A stretch of DNA of 64,000 bases from Pseudomonas brassicacearum subsp. neoaurantiaca. GTDB taxonomy: Bacteria > Pseudomonadota > Gammaproteobacteria > Pseudomonadales > Pseudomonadaceae. The notes under the pieces were generated by a model. That model had not been told where the DNA came from. It worked only from the letters and a program-made list of their open reading frames with translations, and did no database searches. Each line of letters starts with the position of its first letter. Position 1 is the stretch's first letter. Positions 1 through 7,524 of the stretch are shown here, one piece after another. A program made the position numbers and the translations under genes. The stretch lies in the NCBI RefSeq assembly GCF_013608025.1, contig NZ_VDLV01000033.1, forward strand, positions 62,001-126,000, given 5' to 3'.

Positions 1-304
1 ATTCGGCGATTGGCAGGAACAAAGGCTCGGGCGGCTTGACCTGGGTCTCCGTCACTTCACAGGTGCGCTGGCTGACGATGTGGTCCAGCAGCTCGGCGCC
101 GAGGGTCGGTTCAACCGCTTCATCGAGGGCGACTGGCTGGTAGCTGCCAGGCGCCGGTGCGTTTTCACCCAACTGATCGGCCAGGGCCCGGGCGAAAAAA
201 TCCTGCCACAGGTGACTGACGCCGCTCAGGGCTTGGGTGTTACGCAGGCTGTAATCGCCGTAAGGGGAGATAACGCCTATCGATGTGGATTGAATGTCTG
301 ACAT
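1..304 (-). CDS. Hypothetical protein, N-terminal 101 residues (truncated by window edge)
   Basis: The minus strand is open from an ATG at 304 to the window edge. It starts MSDIQSTSIGVISPYGDYSL and continues without a stop; the C-terminal part lies outside. No signal peptide, membrane segment or catalytic motif is visible in the visible part. It is divergent from rsmJ with about 90 bases between the two starts. The plus-strand reading frame over the same bases looks like a shadow, because the minus-strand protein has normal composition and ends at a sensible start. I do not recognise the family, so no function is given. Confidence 0.7.
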   Translation of the reverse strand, partial: MSDIQSTSIGVISPYGDYSLRNTQALSGVSHLWQDFFARALADQLGENAPAPGSYQPVALDEAVEPTLGAELLDHIVSQRTCEVTETQVKPPEPLFLPIAE

Positions 305-395
305 TTTTCTCGGTCGACGCTCAGCTCTGGCAAAATGCCGTTCACCGTTGTTATCGGCCGTTTTTGCCGATCCTTAATTTTTTGAGCGTGTTTTC

Positions 396-1178
396 ATGAT
401 TGAGCAACCCGCGGCCTGCCGCATCCACGTCGAGGCCCTGGCCCCGGCCTTCCAGGCGCAAGCCGAGCAATGGGCCGAGCGGCTTGGCCTGCCGTTGCAA
501 GTGGACGATGGCGAGTTTGCCTTGCAGGTTGGCGAGCAGGGTTTGCAATTGCAGCAACTGGGTCCGGACGCGCCGGGACCGGTGCGGGTGGACTTCGTCG
601 AGGGTGGCGCGGCCCATCGTCGGCTGTACGGCGGCGGCAGCGGCCAGATGATCGCCAAGGCCGTCGGTGTCGCCCAAGGTGTGCGTCCTCGGGTACTCGA
701 CGCCACGGCTGGGCTGGGCAAGGACGCGTTCGTGCTGGCGAGCCTGGGCTGCGAAATGAGCCTGATCGAGCGCCAGCCGTTGATTGGCGCCTTGCTGGAA
801 GATGGCCTGGCCCGTGGCGCGGAAGATTTCGACGTAGCGCCGATCGTGGCGCGCATGCGTTTGCTCAAGGGCAACTCGATCGAGGTGATGCGCAACTGGG
901 AGGGCGAGCCGCCCCAGGTGATCTACCTGGACCCGATGTTCCCCCATCGGGAGAAAACTGCCCTGGTGAAAAAAGAGATGCGCCTGTTCCGGCCGCTGGT
1001 GGGTGATGACAATGACGCCCCGGCGCTGTTGGCCGCGGCGCTGGCGCTGGCGACCCACCGGGTGGTGGTCAAGCGCCCGCGCAAGGCGCCTTGCATCGAA
1101 GGGCCGAAGCCGAGCCATGGGCTTGAGGGCAAGTCCAGTCGCTACGACATCTACCCGAAGAAAGCGCTCAAGGCTTGA
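396..1178 (+). CDS. rsmJ: 16S rRNA (guanine1516-N2)-methyltransferase RsmJ
   Basis: RsmJ (YhiQ family) methylates N2 of G1516 in 16S rRNA using S-adenosylmethionine. The 260-residue product is close to the roughly 250 residues of the E. coli enzyme. The SAM-binding loop DATAGLGKD is at residues 102-110, and the family motif DPMFPHR is at 179-185. The Lys/Arg-rich C-terminal strand (VVVKRPRKAP) is also typical. The gene stands alone, divergent from the truncated gene on its left and convergent with mexL, from which it is separated by a REP pair. Adjacent rsmJ and mexLJK matches the order I recall from P. aeruginosa (PA3676-PA3680). Confidence 0.93.
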   Translation: MIEQPAACRIHVEALAPAFQAQAEQWAERLGLPLQVDDGEFALQVGEQGLQLQQLGPDAPGPVRVDFVEGGAAHRRLYGGGSGQMIAKAVGVAQGVRPRVLDATAGLGKDAFVLASLGCEMSLIERQPLIGALLEDGLARGAEDFDVAPIVARMRLLKGNSIEVMRNWEGEPPQVIYLDPMFPHREKTALVKKEMRLFRPLVGDDNDAPALLAAALALATHRVVVKRPRKAPCIEGPKPSHGLEGKSSRYDIYPKKALKA

Positions 1179-1192
1179 GACCGAGGTGCCTG

Positions 1193-1290
1193 CATCGCGA
1201 GCAAGCTCGCTCCCACAGGGGGCGGTGGTGAACACAGAAATCTGTGAACACCCTCGATCAACTGTGGGAGCGAGCTTGCTCGCGATGAGG
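1193..1290. repeat. REP pair (REPIN-like)
   Basis: Two inverted copies of the P. fluorescens REP palindrome, core GCGAGCAAGCTCGC with a CTCCCACA flank, face each other at 1193-1221 and 1262-1290. They are separated by about 40 unrelated bases and lie between the convergent ends of rsmJ and mexL. The paired layout is that of a REPIN, the mobile unit moved by RAYT transposases. No RAYT gene is in this window. Confidence 0.9.
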
Positions 1291-1322
1291 CCCTGACGGC
1301 CAGCGCAAGGCTGCCGGTCCAG

Positions 1323-1958
1323 CTAAGGCCGATAAGCCCGCACAAACAACCCCACCACTTCCTGCACATGAGCCTCCGCCGCTTCGGCGTCCTGTGGCCC
1401 ATCGCAGCCGTACAGCAACCGGAAATTCGCCGCGCCCTTGATCAGGCAGAAGAAATGCTCGGCGGCGTTGCGGGGTCTGTCGATGCTCAAGGCGCCGCTC
1501 TGGTTGACCTTGGTCAGTAACCGCTCCATGCCTGAGAGCATGCGTTGCGGGCCGGCCTCGTAGAAAATCGTCGAAAGTTTCGGATCCTGGCTGCCCAAGG
1601 CAATCATCAACCGATGCAGGTTGACCGATTCGTCGCTGTTGATCAGTTGATTGAAACCACGGGCGATGTTCAGCAACACGTGCTCAATGGGAACGCCATC
1701 AGGCCATTCGAAAAAAAGCGTCGGAACCTGCTCCTCGCACTTGGCAATCACCGCGGCGGCAAACAGGGTTTCTTTGTCGTTGAAGTGACTGTAGACCGTC
1801 AGCTTCGACACGCCGGCCTCGGTCGCCACGGCATCCATGCTGGTACTGGCGTAACCCAGGTCCAAGAACAGACGTTTCGCCGCGTCGAGAATGGCTTGGC
1901 GCTTGGCCAGATCCTTTGGACGGCCAGGGCCGCTGGGAGGGAGAGGATTGTTCGACAT
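1323..1958 (-). CDS. mexL: TetR-family repressor of the adjacent RND pump (MexL-like)
   Basis: A TetR-type repressor of 211 residues, likely controlling the divergent mexJK genes and itself. The N-terminal helix-turn-helix covers residues about 20-62 (GYASTSMDAVATEAGVSKLT, then VYSHFNDKETLF), the classic TetR signature. The C-terminal half is the variable ligand-binding domain. P. aeruginosa MexL is 212 residues and lies at the same place beside mexJ, mexK and rsmJ, which supports the name. An inverted repeat between the two genes is a fitting operator. The ligand cannot be read from the sequence. Confidence 0.85.
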   Translation of the reverse strand: MSNNPLPPSGPGRPKDLAKRQAILDAAKRLFLDLGYASTSMDAVATEAGVSKLTVYSHFNDKETLFAAAVIAKCEEQVPTLFFEWPDGVPIEHVLLNIARGFNQLINSDESVNLHRLMIALGSQDPKLSTIFYEAGPQRMLSGMERLLTKVNQSGALSIDRPRNAAEHFFCLIKGAANFRLLYGCDGPQDAEAAEAHVQEVVGLFVRAYRP

Positions 1959-1977
1959 TATTCGCTTTTAATACTGG

Positions 1978-2018
1978 ACTGGTGAGTTTGCTATTAATAA
2001 CATACTCGCCAGTATAAT
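1978..2018 (+). promoter_or_regulatory. Promoter and probable MexL operator for mexJK
   Basis: An inverted repeat, ACTGGTGAGT (1978-1987) and ACTCGCCAGT (2004-2013), matches at 9 of 10 arm positions with a 16-base AT-rich spacer. Between and over the arms lie a -35-like TTGCTA (1988-1993) and a perfect TATAAT (2013-2018), 19 bases apart. A repressor bound here would cover the promoter. That MexL binds the mexL-mexJ intergenic region is established in P. aeruginosa; the exact site here is my inference. Confidence 0.65.
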
Positions 2019-2051
2019 TATTCCAAGCACCATTAGCGAAAGGTCATCACC

Positions 2052-3152
2052 ATGTTCCGCTATGTCCTGCCCCTCGCCCTGCCAGTCAGCCTGGCTTTTT
2101 TATTGTCTGCGTGTGGCCACGATGAACCGGTCGCCGCTGTCGTTCGCCCCGCCATGGTGGTCAAGCCAGAGCCTTCGGCCTTGGCGATGGACAGTTATCC
2201 CGGCGAAGTACGGGCACGGTTCGAACCGGACCTGGCGTTTCGCATTGGTGGCAAAGTGAGCCGACGGCTGGTCGAGGAGGGGCAGCGGGTCAAGGCCAAT
2301 CAACCCTTGGCTGAACTCGATCCCGAAGACGTGCGCCTGCAACTCGAAGCGAGCCGGGCCCAGGTCGCCGCCGCCGAGGCCAACCTGAGCCTGGTGCGCG
2401 CCGAGCGCGACCGCTACAAGACCCTGATGGAGCGGCAGATGGTCAGCCGCTCCCAATACGACAACGCGGAGAATCTCTATCGCTCCGGGGCAGCGCGGCT
2501 CAAGCAGATCAAGGCTGAATTCGACGTCGCCAGCAACCAGGCCAGCTATTCGATTTTGCGCGCGCCCCAGGATGGCGTCGTGGCCCGGCGTTCGGTGGAA
2601 GTCGGTCAGGTGGTGTCGGCCGGGCAAACAGTCTTCACTCTGGCCACCGACGGCGAGCGTGAGGTGCTGATCAGTTTGCCGGAACAGAGTTTCGGCCGGT
2701 TCAAGATCGGCCAGCCGGTTTCGGTGGAGTTGTGGAGCCAGCCCGACCAGCGTTTCAGCGGACACATCCGCGAACTCTCGCCCGCCGCCGACCCGAAATC
2801 CCGCACCTTCGCCGCCCGTGTTGCCTTCGCCGCCGGCAGCGTCCCGGCGGAGCTGGGCCAGAGCGCCCGGGTGTTTATCCAATCCGCAGACAAGGTCTCG
2901 TTGTCCGTACCGCTGTCGGCCCTCACCGCCGAGAACGGCGCGACTTACGTCTGGGTGGTCAACTCCAACAACACCCTCAAGAAAGTCCCGGTCCGTGTCG
3001 GAGCCTTCGGCGAAAAAACCGTGCCGGTGCTTGAAGGCCTGAGCGCCAATGACTGGGTGGTGGCTGCGGGCGTGCATGTGCTCCTCGATGGCCAGCAGGT
3101 CCGGCCAGTGGATCGCTCCAACCGCGTGGTCAACCTGGCGGCCAAGGAGTAA
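2052..3152 (+). CDS. mexJ: RND efflux periplasmic adaptor (membrane fusion protein), MexJ-like
   Basis: Periplasmic adaptor that links the inner-membrane pump MexK to an outer-membrane channel. It has 366 residues (P. aeruginosa MexJ about 367). A lipoprotein signal ends in the lipobox LLSAC (residues 17-21), so Cys21 should be lipidated. A biotinyl-lipoyl-like half follows (FRIGGKVSRRLVEEGQRVKA), then a coiled-coil hairpin around residues 95-160, then beta-barrel and membrane-proximal domains. The ribosome binding site of mexK (AAGGAG, 3146-3151) overlaps its last codons, so the two genes form one operon. Confidence 0.9.
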   Translation: MFRYVLPLALPVSLAFLLSACGHDEPVAAVVRPAMVVKPEPSALAMDSYPGEVRARFEPDLAFRIGGKVSRRLVEEGQRVKANQPLAELDPEDVRLQLEASRAQVAAAEANLSLVRAERDRYKTLMERQMVSRSQYDNAENLYRSGAARLKQIKAEFDVASNQASYSILRAPQDGVVARRSVEVGQVVSAGQTVFTLATDGEREVLISLPEQSFGRFKIGQPVSVELWSQPDQRFSGHIRELSPAADPKSRTFAARVAFAAGSVPAELGQSARVFIQSADKVSLSVPLSALTAENGATYVWVVNSNNTLKKVPVRVGAFGEKTVPVLEGLSANDWVVAAGVHVLLDGQQVRPVDRSNRVVNLAAKE

Positions 3153-3158
3153 TTCCCG

Positions 3159-6100
3159 ATGGGTTTCAATCTTTCCGAATGGGCGTTGCGTAACCGCCAG
3201 ATCGTACTGTTCCTGATGCTGTTGCTGGCAATCGTCGGGGCACTTTCCTACACCAAGCTCGGCCAGAGCGAAGACCCGCCGTTCACCTTCAAGGCCATGG
3301 TCATTCGCACGGTTTGGCCGGGAGCGACGGCCGAGGAAGTGTCGCGCCAGGTCACCGAGCGTATCGAAAAGAAGCTGATGGAAACCGGCGATTACGAAAA
3401 GATCGTCTCGTTTTCCCGCCCAGGTGAATCCCAGGTGACTTTTGCGGCACGCGATTCCCTGCACTCAAAGCAGATTCCCGAGCTGTGGTATCAGATTCGC
3501 AAGAAGATCGGCGATATCCGCCAGACCTTGCCGCCGGGAATCCAGGGACCGTTCTTCAACGATGAGTTCGGCACGACCTTCGGCAATATCTACGCGCTCA
3601 CCGGGGACGGCTTCGATTACGCCGTGCTCAAGGACTATGCCGACCGTATCCAGATCCAGCTGCAGCGGGTCAAGGACGTGGGCAAGGTCGAGCTGGTCGG
3701 CCTGCAGGACGAGAAAATCTGGGTCGAACTGTCGAACGTGAAACTGGCGACCCTTGGCCTGCCGCTGGCAGCGGTCCAGCAAGCCTTGGAGGCGCAGAAC
3801 GCGGTGTCCACCGCCGGGTTCTTCGAGACCGGCAGCGAGCGATTGCAGCTAAGGGTTTCGGGTAATTTCCAGACGGTGGAAGAGATCCGCAATTTTCCGA
3901 TCCGCGTGGCTGATCGCACCTTCCGCATTGGCGACGTGGCGGATGTTCGTCGCGGCTTTAACGATCCCCCCGCGCCGCGCATGCGCTTCATGGGGGAAGA
4001 TGCCATTGGCCTGGCCGTCGCAATGAAGGAGGGCGGCGACATCCTGATCCTGGGCAAGGCCCTCGAGGTCGACTTTGCCCGGATCCAGAACACCCTGCCG
4101 GCCGGCATGCAGTTGCGCAAGGTTTCGGACCAGCCGGCGGCGGTGAAAACCGGCGTCGGTGAGTTTGTCCAGGTGCTGGTGGAAGCGCTGACGATCGTGT
4201 TGCTGGTGAGCTTCTTCTCCTTGGGGCTGCGCACCGGGATGGTAGTGGCGCTGGCGATTCCTCTGGTGCTGGCGATGACCTTCGCGGCGATGTATTACTT
4301 GGGCATCGGCCTGCACAAGATTTCCCTTGGCGCGCTGGTCTTGGCGTTGGGGTTGCTGGTGGACGACGCGATCATTGCGGTAGAGATGATGGCGATCAAG
4401 ATGGAGCAGGGCTTCGACCGGATCAAGGCGGCCAGCTTCGCCTGGACCAGCACGGCGTTTCCGATGCTCACTGGCACCTTGATCACAGCGGCGGGTTTCC
4501 TGCCCATCGCCACCGCCCAATCGGGCACGGGGGAATACACCCGTTCGATTTTCCAGGTGGTGACCCTTGCACTGTTGGCGTCCTGGGTCGCTGCGGTGGT
4601 GTTCGTGCCTTATCTGGGGGAGAAATTCCTGCCGGACCTGGCGAAGATTCACGCAGCCAAGCATGGCACCGTTGACGGCCAGCCTGACCCTTACGGCACG
4701 CCGTTCTATCAGCGTGTGCGGCGTTTGGTGGAATGGTGCGTGCGTCGGCGCAAGACCGTCATCGCATTGACCGTGCTGTTGTTCGTGGGCTCGGTGGTGC
4801 TGTTCCGTTTTGTCCCGCAGCAGTTTTTCCCGGCGTCGGGACGCCTGGAGTTGATGGTCGACCTGAAACTGGCCGAAGGCGCTTCGCTGGTCAACACCGC
4901 CGAGCAGGTCAAGCGCCTTGAAGCACTGCTCAAGGATCACGCCGGCATCGACAATTACGTCGCCTACGTCGGCACCGGTTCACCGCGTTTCTACTTGCCG
5001 CTGGATCAGCAACTGCCGGCGCCGAGCTTCGCCCAATTCGTGGTGCTGGCCAAGACCATCGAAGACCGCGAGCCGTTGCGCAGTTGGTTGATCAGCACCC
5101 TGAACGAGCAGTTCCCGACGTTGCGCTCGCGGGTGACGCGCCTGGAAAACGGTCCGCCGGTGGGCTACCCGGTGCAGTTTCGCGTGACGGGCGAGCACAT
5201 CGAGGAGGTCAGGGCCCTGGCGCGGAAAGTGGCGACAAAGGTTCGCGAAAACCCCTACGTCGTCAATGTGCATCTGGACTGGGAAGAGCCGAGCAAAGTG
5301 GTGTACCTGAATATCGACCAGGACCGCGCCCGGGCCTTGGGGGTGACCACCGCCAATCTGTCGAGCTTCCTGCAAAGTTCCCTCACCGGGTCCAGCGTCA
5401 GCCAGTACCGGGAAGACAACGAACTGATCGAGATCCTGCTGCGCGGCACCGTGCATGAGCGCACCGAGCTTTCGCGGCTGCCGAGCCTGGCGGTGCCCAC
5501 CGACAACGGTGCGAGTGTGGCGCTGTCACAGATCGCAACGCTGGAGTATGGCTTTGAAGAGGGCGTGATCTGGCACCGCAACCGTCTGCCGAGCGTGACC
5601 GTTCGGGCCGACATTTATGGCAAGGAACAGCCCGCGACCCTGGTGCAGCAGATCTTCCCGACCCTGGACCCGATTCGCGCGGAACTGCCTGACGGCTATC
5701 TACTTGAAGTGGGTGGGACGGTGGAGGATTCGGCCCGAGGCCAGAAATCAGTGAACGCCGGCGTACCGCTGTTCATCGTGGTGGTGCTGACGTTGTTGAT
5801 GCTGCAACTGCGCAGCTTTTCCCGCGCGGCCATGGTGTTCCTCACTGCGCCGCTGGGGTTGATCGGTGTCACGCTGTTTCTGTTGGTGTTCCGCCAGCCG
5901 TTCGGTTTCGTCGCCATGCTCGGGACCATCGCCTTGTCCGGCATGATCATGCGCAACTCGGTGATTCTGGTGGATCAGATCGAACAGGACATCAAGGCCG
6001 GGCTTGCCCCGTGGCAAGCAATCATCGAAGCGACAGTGCGACGATTCCGCCCGATCGTGCTCACCGCGCTGGCGGCGGTGCTGGCGATGATCCCGCTGTC

Positions 6101-6224
6101 GCGAAGCCTGTTCTTCGGCCCGATGGCGGTGGCGATCATGGGGGGACTGATTGTGGCGACGGCGTTGACGCTGCTGTTCCTGCCGGCGCTGTATGCAGCG
6201 TGGTTCAGGGTCAAGAAGACCTGA
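3159..6224 (+). CDS. mexK: RND multidrug efflux permease, MexK-like
   Basis: Inner-membrane proton/drug antiporter of the HAE1 RND family, 1021 residues (MexK about 1025). It has twelve predicted membrane helices in two pseudo-repeats, with large periplasmic loops after TM1 and TM7. The proton-relay aspartates of TM4 are Asp402-Asp403 in GLLVDDAIIAVEMM. The gene starts six bases after the mexJ stop with a strong Shine-Dalgarno. No outer-membrane factor gene follows; REP sequence and a convergent unrelated gene come next. P. aeruginosa MexJK likewise has no dedicated channel and borrows OprM or OpmH. Substrates (triclosan, erythromycin there) are not readable from sequence. Confidence 0.9.
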   Translation: MGFNLSEWALRNRQIVLFLMLLLAIVGALSYTKLGQSEDPPFTFKAMVIRTVWPGATAEEVSRQVTERIEKKLMETGDYEKIVSFSRPGESQVTFAARDSLHSKQIPELWYQIRKKIGDIRQTLPPGIQGPFFNDEFGTTFGNIYALTGDGFDYAVLKDYADRIQIQLQRVKDVGKVELVGLQDEKIWVELSNVKLATLGLPLAAVQQALEAQNAVSTAGFFETGSERLQLRVSGNFQTVEEIRNFPIRVADRTFRIGDVADVRRGFNDPPAPRMRFMGEDAIGLAVAMKEGGDILILGKALEVDFARIQNTLPAGMQLRKVSDQPAAVKTGVGEFVQVLVEALTIVLLVSFFSLGLRTGMVVALAIPLVLAMTFAAMYYLGIGLHKISLGALVLALGLLVDDAIIAVEMMAIKMEQGFDRIKAASFAWTSTAFPMLTGTLITAAGFLPIATAQSGTGEYTRSIFQVVTLALLASWVAAVVFVPYLGEKFLPDLAKIHAAKHGTVDGQPDPYGTPFYQRVRRLVEWCVRRRKTVIALTVLLFVGSVVLFRFVPQQFFPASGRLELMVDLKLAEGASLVNTAEQVKRLEALLKDHAGIDNYVAYVGTGSPRFYLPLDQQLPAPSFAQFVVLAKTIEDREPLRSWLISTLNEQFPTLRSRVTRLENGPPVGYPVQFRVTGEHIEEVRALARKVATKVRENPYVVNVHLDWEEPSKVVYLNIDQDRARALGVTTANLSSFLQSSLTGSSVSQYREDNELIEILLRGTVHERTELSRLPSLAVPTDNGASVALSQIATLEYGFEEGVIWHRNRLPSVTVRADIYGKEQPATLVQQIFPTLDPIRAELPDGYLLEVGGTVEDSARGQKSVNAGVPLFIVVVLTLLMLQLRSFSRAAMVFLTAPLGLIGVTLFLLVFRQPFGFVAMLGTIALSGMIMRNSVILVDQIEQDIKAGLAPWQAIIEATVRRFRPIVLTALAAVLAMIPLSRSLFFGPMAVAIMGGLIVATALTLLFLPALYAAWFRVKKT

Positions 6225-6246
6225 TCATCCGGTGCACACCGGACCT

Positions 6247-6342
6247 TGTGGCGAGGGAGCTTGCTCCCGCTCGGTTGCGCAGCAGCCGCAAAAAGCTTGG
6301 GGCCGCTGCGCAGCCCAGCGGGAGCGAGCTCCCTCGCCACAG
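6247..6342. repeat. REP pair, GAGGGAGC variant
   Basis: TGTGGCGAGGGAGCTTGCTC at 6247 and its inverse ending near 6342 form a large palindrome between the convergent mexK and DUF4197 genes. An internal GC-rich palindrome (TTGCGCAGC and GCTGCGCAGC) lies between the arms. The core differs from the commoner GCGAGCAAGCTCGC copies, so it belongs to a second REP class. It could also stop transcription from both sides. Confidence 0.85.
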
Positions 6343-6355
6343 GTGTCGTGTCCGC

Positions 6356-7045
6356 TTAGAGCGTACCGAATACTTTTTTAGCCAAACTGGTCGCCGCAGC
6401 CGCCGGGTTCTTGCGAATGGTGGCTTCCTGCTTGCCGATCATCTCGAACAAACCGTCCAGCGCCTGCTCGGTCACGTAGTTCTCGATATTGGCGCTCTTG
6501 GCGTCCACCACGCCCAGCGTCGCGGCCTGGCCGGCAAAGGCGTTGTACTTCTGGGCCAGGCCGACCTTGTCGGTGGCTTGCTTGACGATAGGCAGGAACT
6601 TGGCGCGAATCTGTTCGCGGCTGCTCTTGTTCAGGTATTGCGTGGCCGAATCGTTGCCACCGCTCAAAATGCCCTTGGCATCGCTCACGCTCATGTTCTT
6701 CACGGCATCGACCAGGATCGGCTGTGCCTGCACCACGGCGGTTTCGGCCGCCTGGTTCATGCTGGTTTCCAGTTGATCCACTTGGTCACCCATGCCGAAG
6801 GCTTTCATCTTGCTGGCGACTTTGCCGAGCTTGCCTGGCAACTCGATCTTCACGTCCGGGTTGTTGCTGAAACCGCCCGGCGTGCCCAGCTGCTTGACGG
6901 CGATCTGGGCGCCTTGGGTCAGTGCATCCTTGAGGCCACCCGTGGCGTCCTTCTGGGACAGATCGCCCAGGGACAAGGCCATGGCGTTGGCGCAGATCAA
7001 CAGGCCGGCACACAGGCCGGTGAAACGGAGGGTAGAGCGGAGCAT
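6356..7045 (-). CDS. DUF4197 domain-containing periplasmic protein
   Basis: 229-residue protein with a signal peptide (MLRSTLRFTGLCAGLLICAN, cleavage likely after ANAMA). It is followed by an alpha-helical domain that I recognise as DUF4197 (ALSLGDLSQKDATGGLKDAL, then ALTQGAQIAVKQLG). The function of DUF4197 is not known. It sits between mexK and a YbaY-like lipoprotein gene, and I recall the same order in P. aeruginosa (PA3675, PA3674). The gap of 28 bases to the upstream lipoprotein gene suggests co-transcription of the two. Confidence 0.8.
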   Translation of the reverse strand: MLRSTLRFTGLCAGLLICANAMALSLGDLSQKDATGGLKDALTQGAQIAVKQLGTPGGFSNNPDVKIELPGKLGKVASKMKAFGMGDQVDQLETSMNQAAETAVVQAQPILVDAVKNMSVSDAKGILSGGNDSATQYLNKSSREQIRAKFLPIVKQATDKVGLAQKYNAFAGQAATLGVVDAKSANIENYVTEQALDGLFEMIGKQEATIRKNPAAAATSLAKKVFGTL

Positions 7046-7073
7046 GGCAGCTTCCTTGAGGAGTGGAACAGAA

Positions 7074-7472
7074 TCAGCGTGCAGCGTTGACGCGAATCTT
7101 CAACGGCTGCGGATCTTTGCCATCGAGCTGCACGGTGTGCTGTTCAGTTGTGATGAACATCAACTCGCCGTCCACTTCGATGCGGGCGCTCACGGCATAA
7201 CGATGACCGGGCTTGACCTGCGTCGGATCATAACTGAGGTGGAACGGCAAAGGGACCTGGCCCTTGACCGGGCCCCGCTGCTCATCGATCACGACGGCTG
7301 GCGCGTCGGCCAGGGAAACGTCCTGCAGGCTCACGGTCAACGTAGCAGTGGGCGGCAGGGCGATGCGTTGCAGATAGAACACTTCGCCGCCGAGGCTGGT
7401 CTTGCCGGCCAGCGGCGCGCTGGAGCAGGCGCTCAGCAGCGTGGCTGCGGCGACGAGAAGAAGCTTTTTCAT
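7074..7472 (-). CDS. YbaY-family lipoprotein
   Basis: 132-residue lipoprotein. The signal MKKLLLVAAATLLSAC ends in a lipobox with Cys16. A single domain resembling YbaY/META-associated beta-sandwich proteins follows (GGEVFYLQRIALPPTATLTV and VSLQDVSLADAPAVVI). YbaY proteins are outer-membrane lipoproteins of uncertain role. Residue 17 is Ser, which favours sorting to the outer membrane. It is upstream of, and probably co-transcribed with, the DUF4197 gene. Confidence 0.8.
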   Translation of the reverse strand: MKKLLLVAAATLLSACSSAPLAGKTSLGGEVFYLQRIALPPTATLTVSLQDVSLADAPAVVIDEQRGPVKGQVPLPFHLSYDPTQVKPGHRYAVSARIEVDGELMFITTEQHTVQLDGKDPQPLKIRVNAAR

Positions 7473-7524
7473 TAAGCCATTTCCATATTGAGGGCCCCGG
7501 CCAAAGGCTGGGGCCTGTGGAAAA

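Noticed and set aside
2100..3464. 454-codon minus-strand frame opposite mexJ
   Set aside because: It spans the mexJ-mexK junction and has no homology-like blocks.
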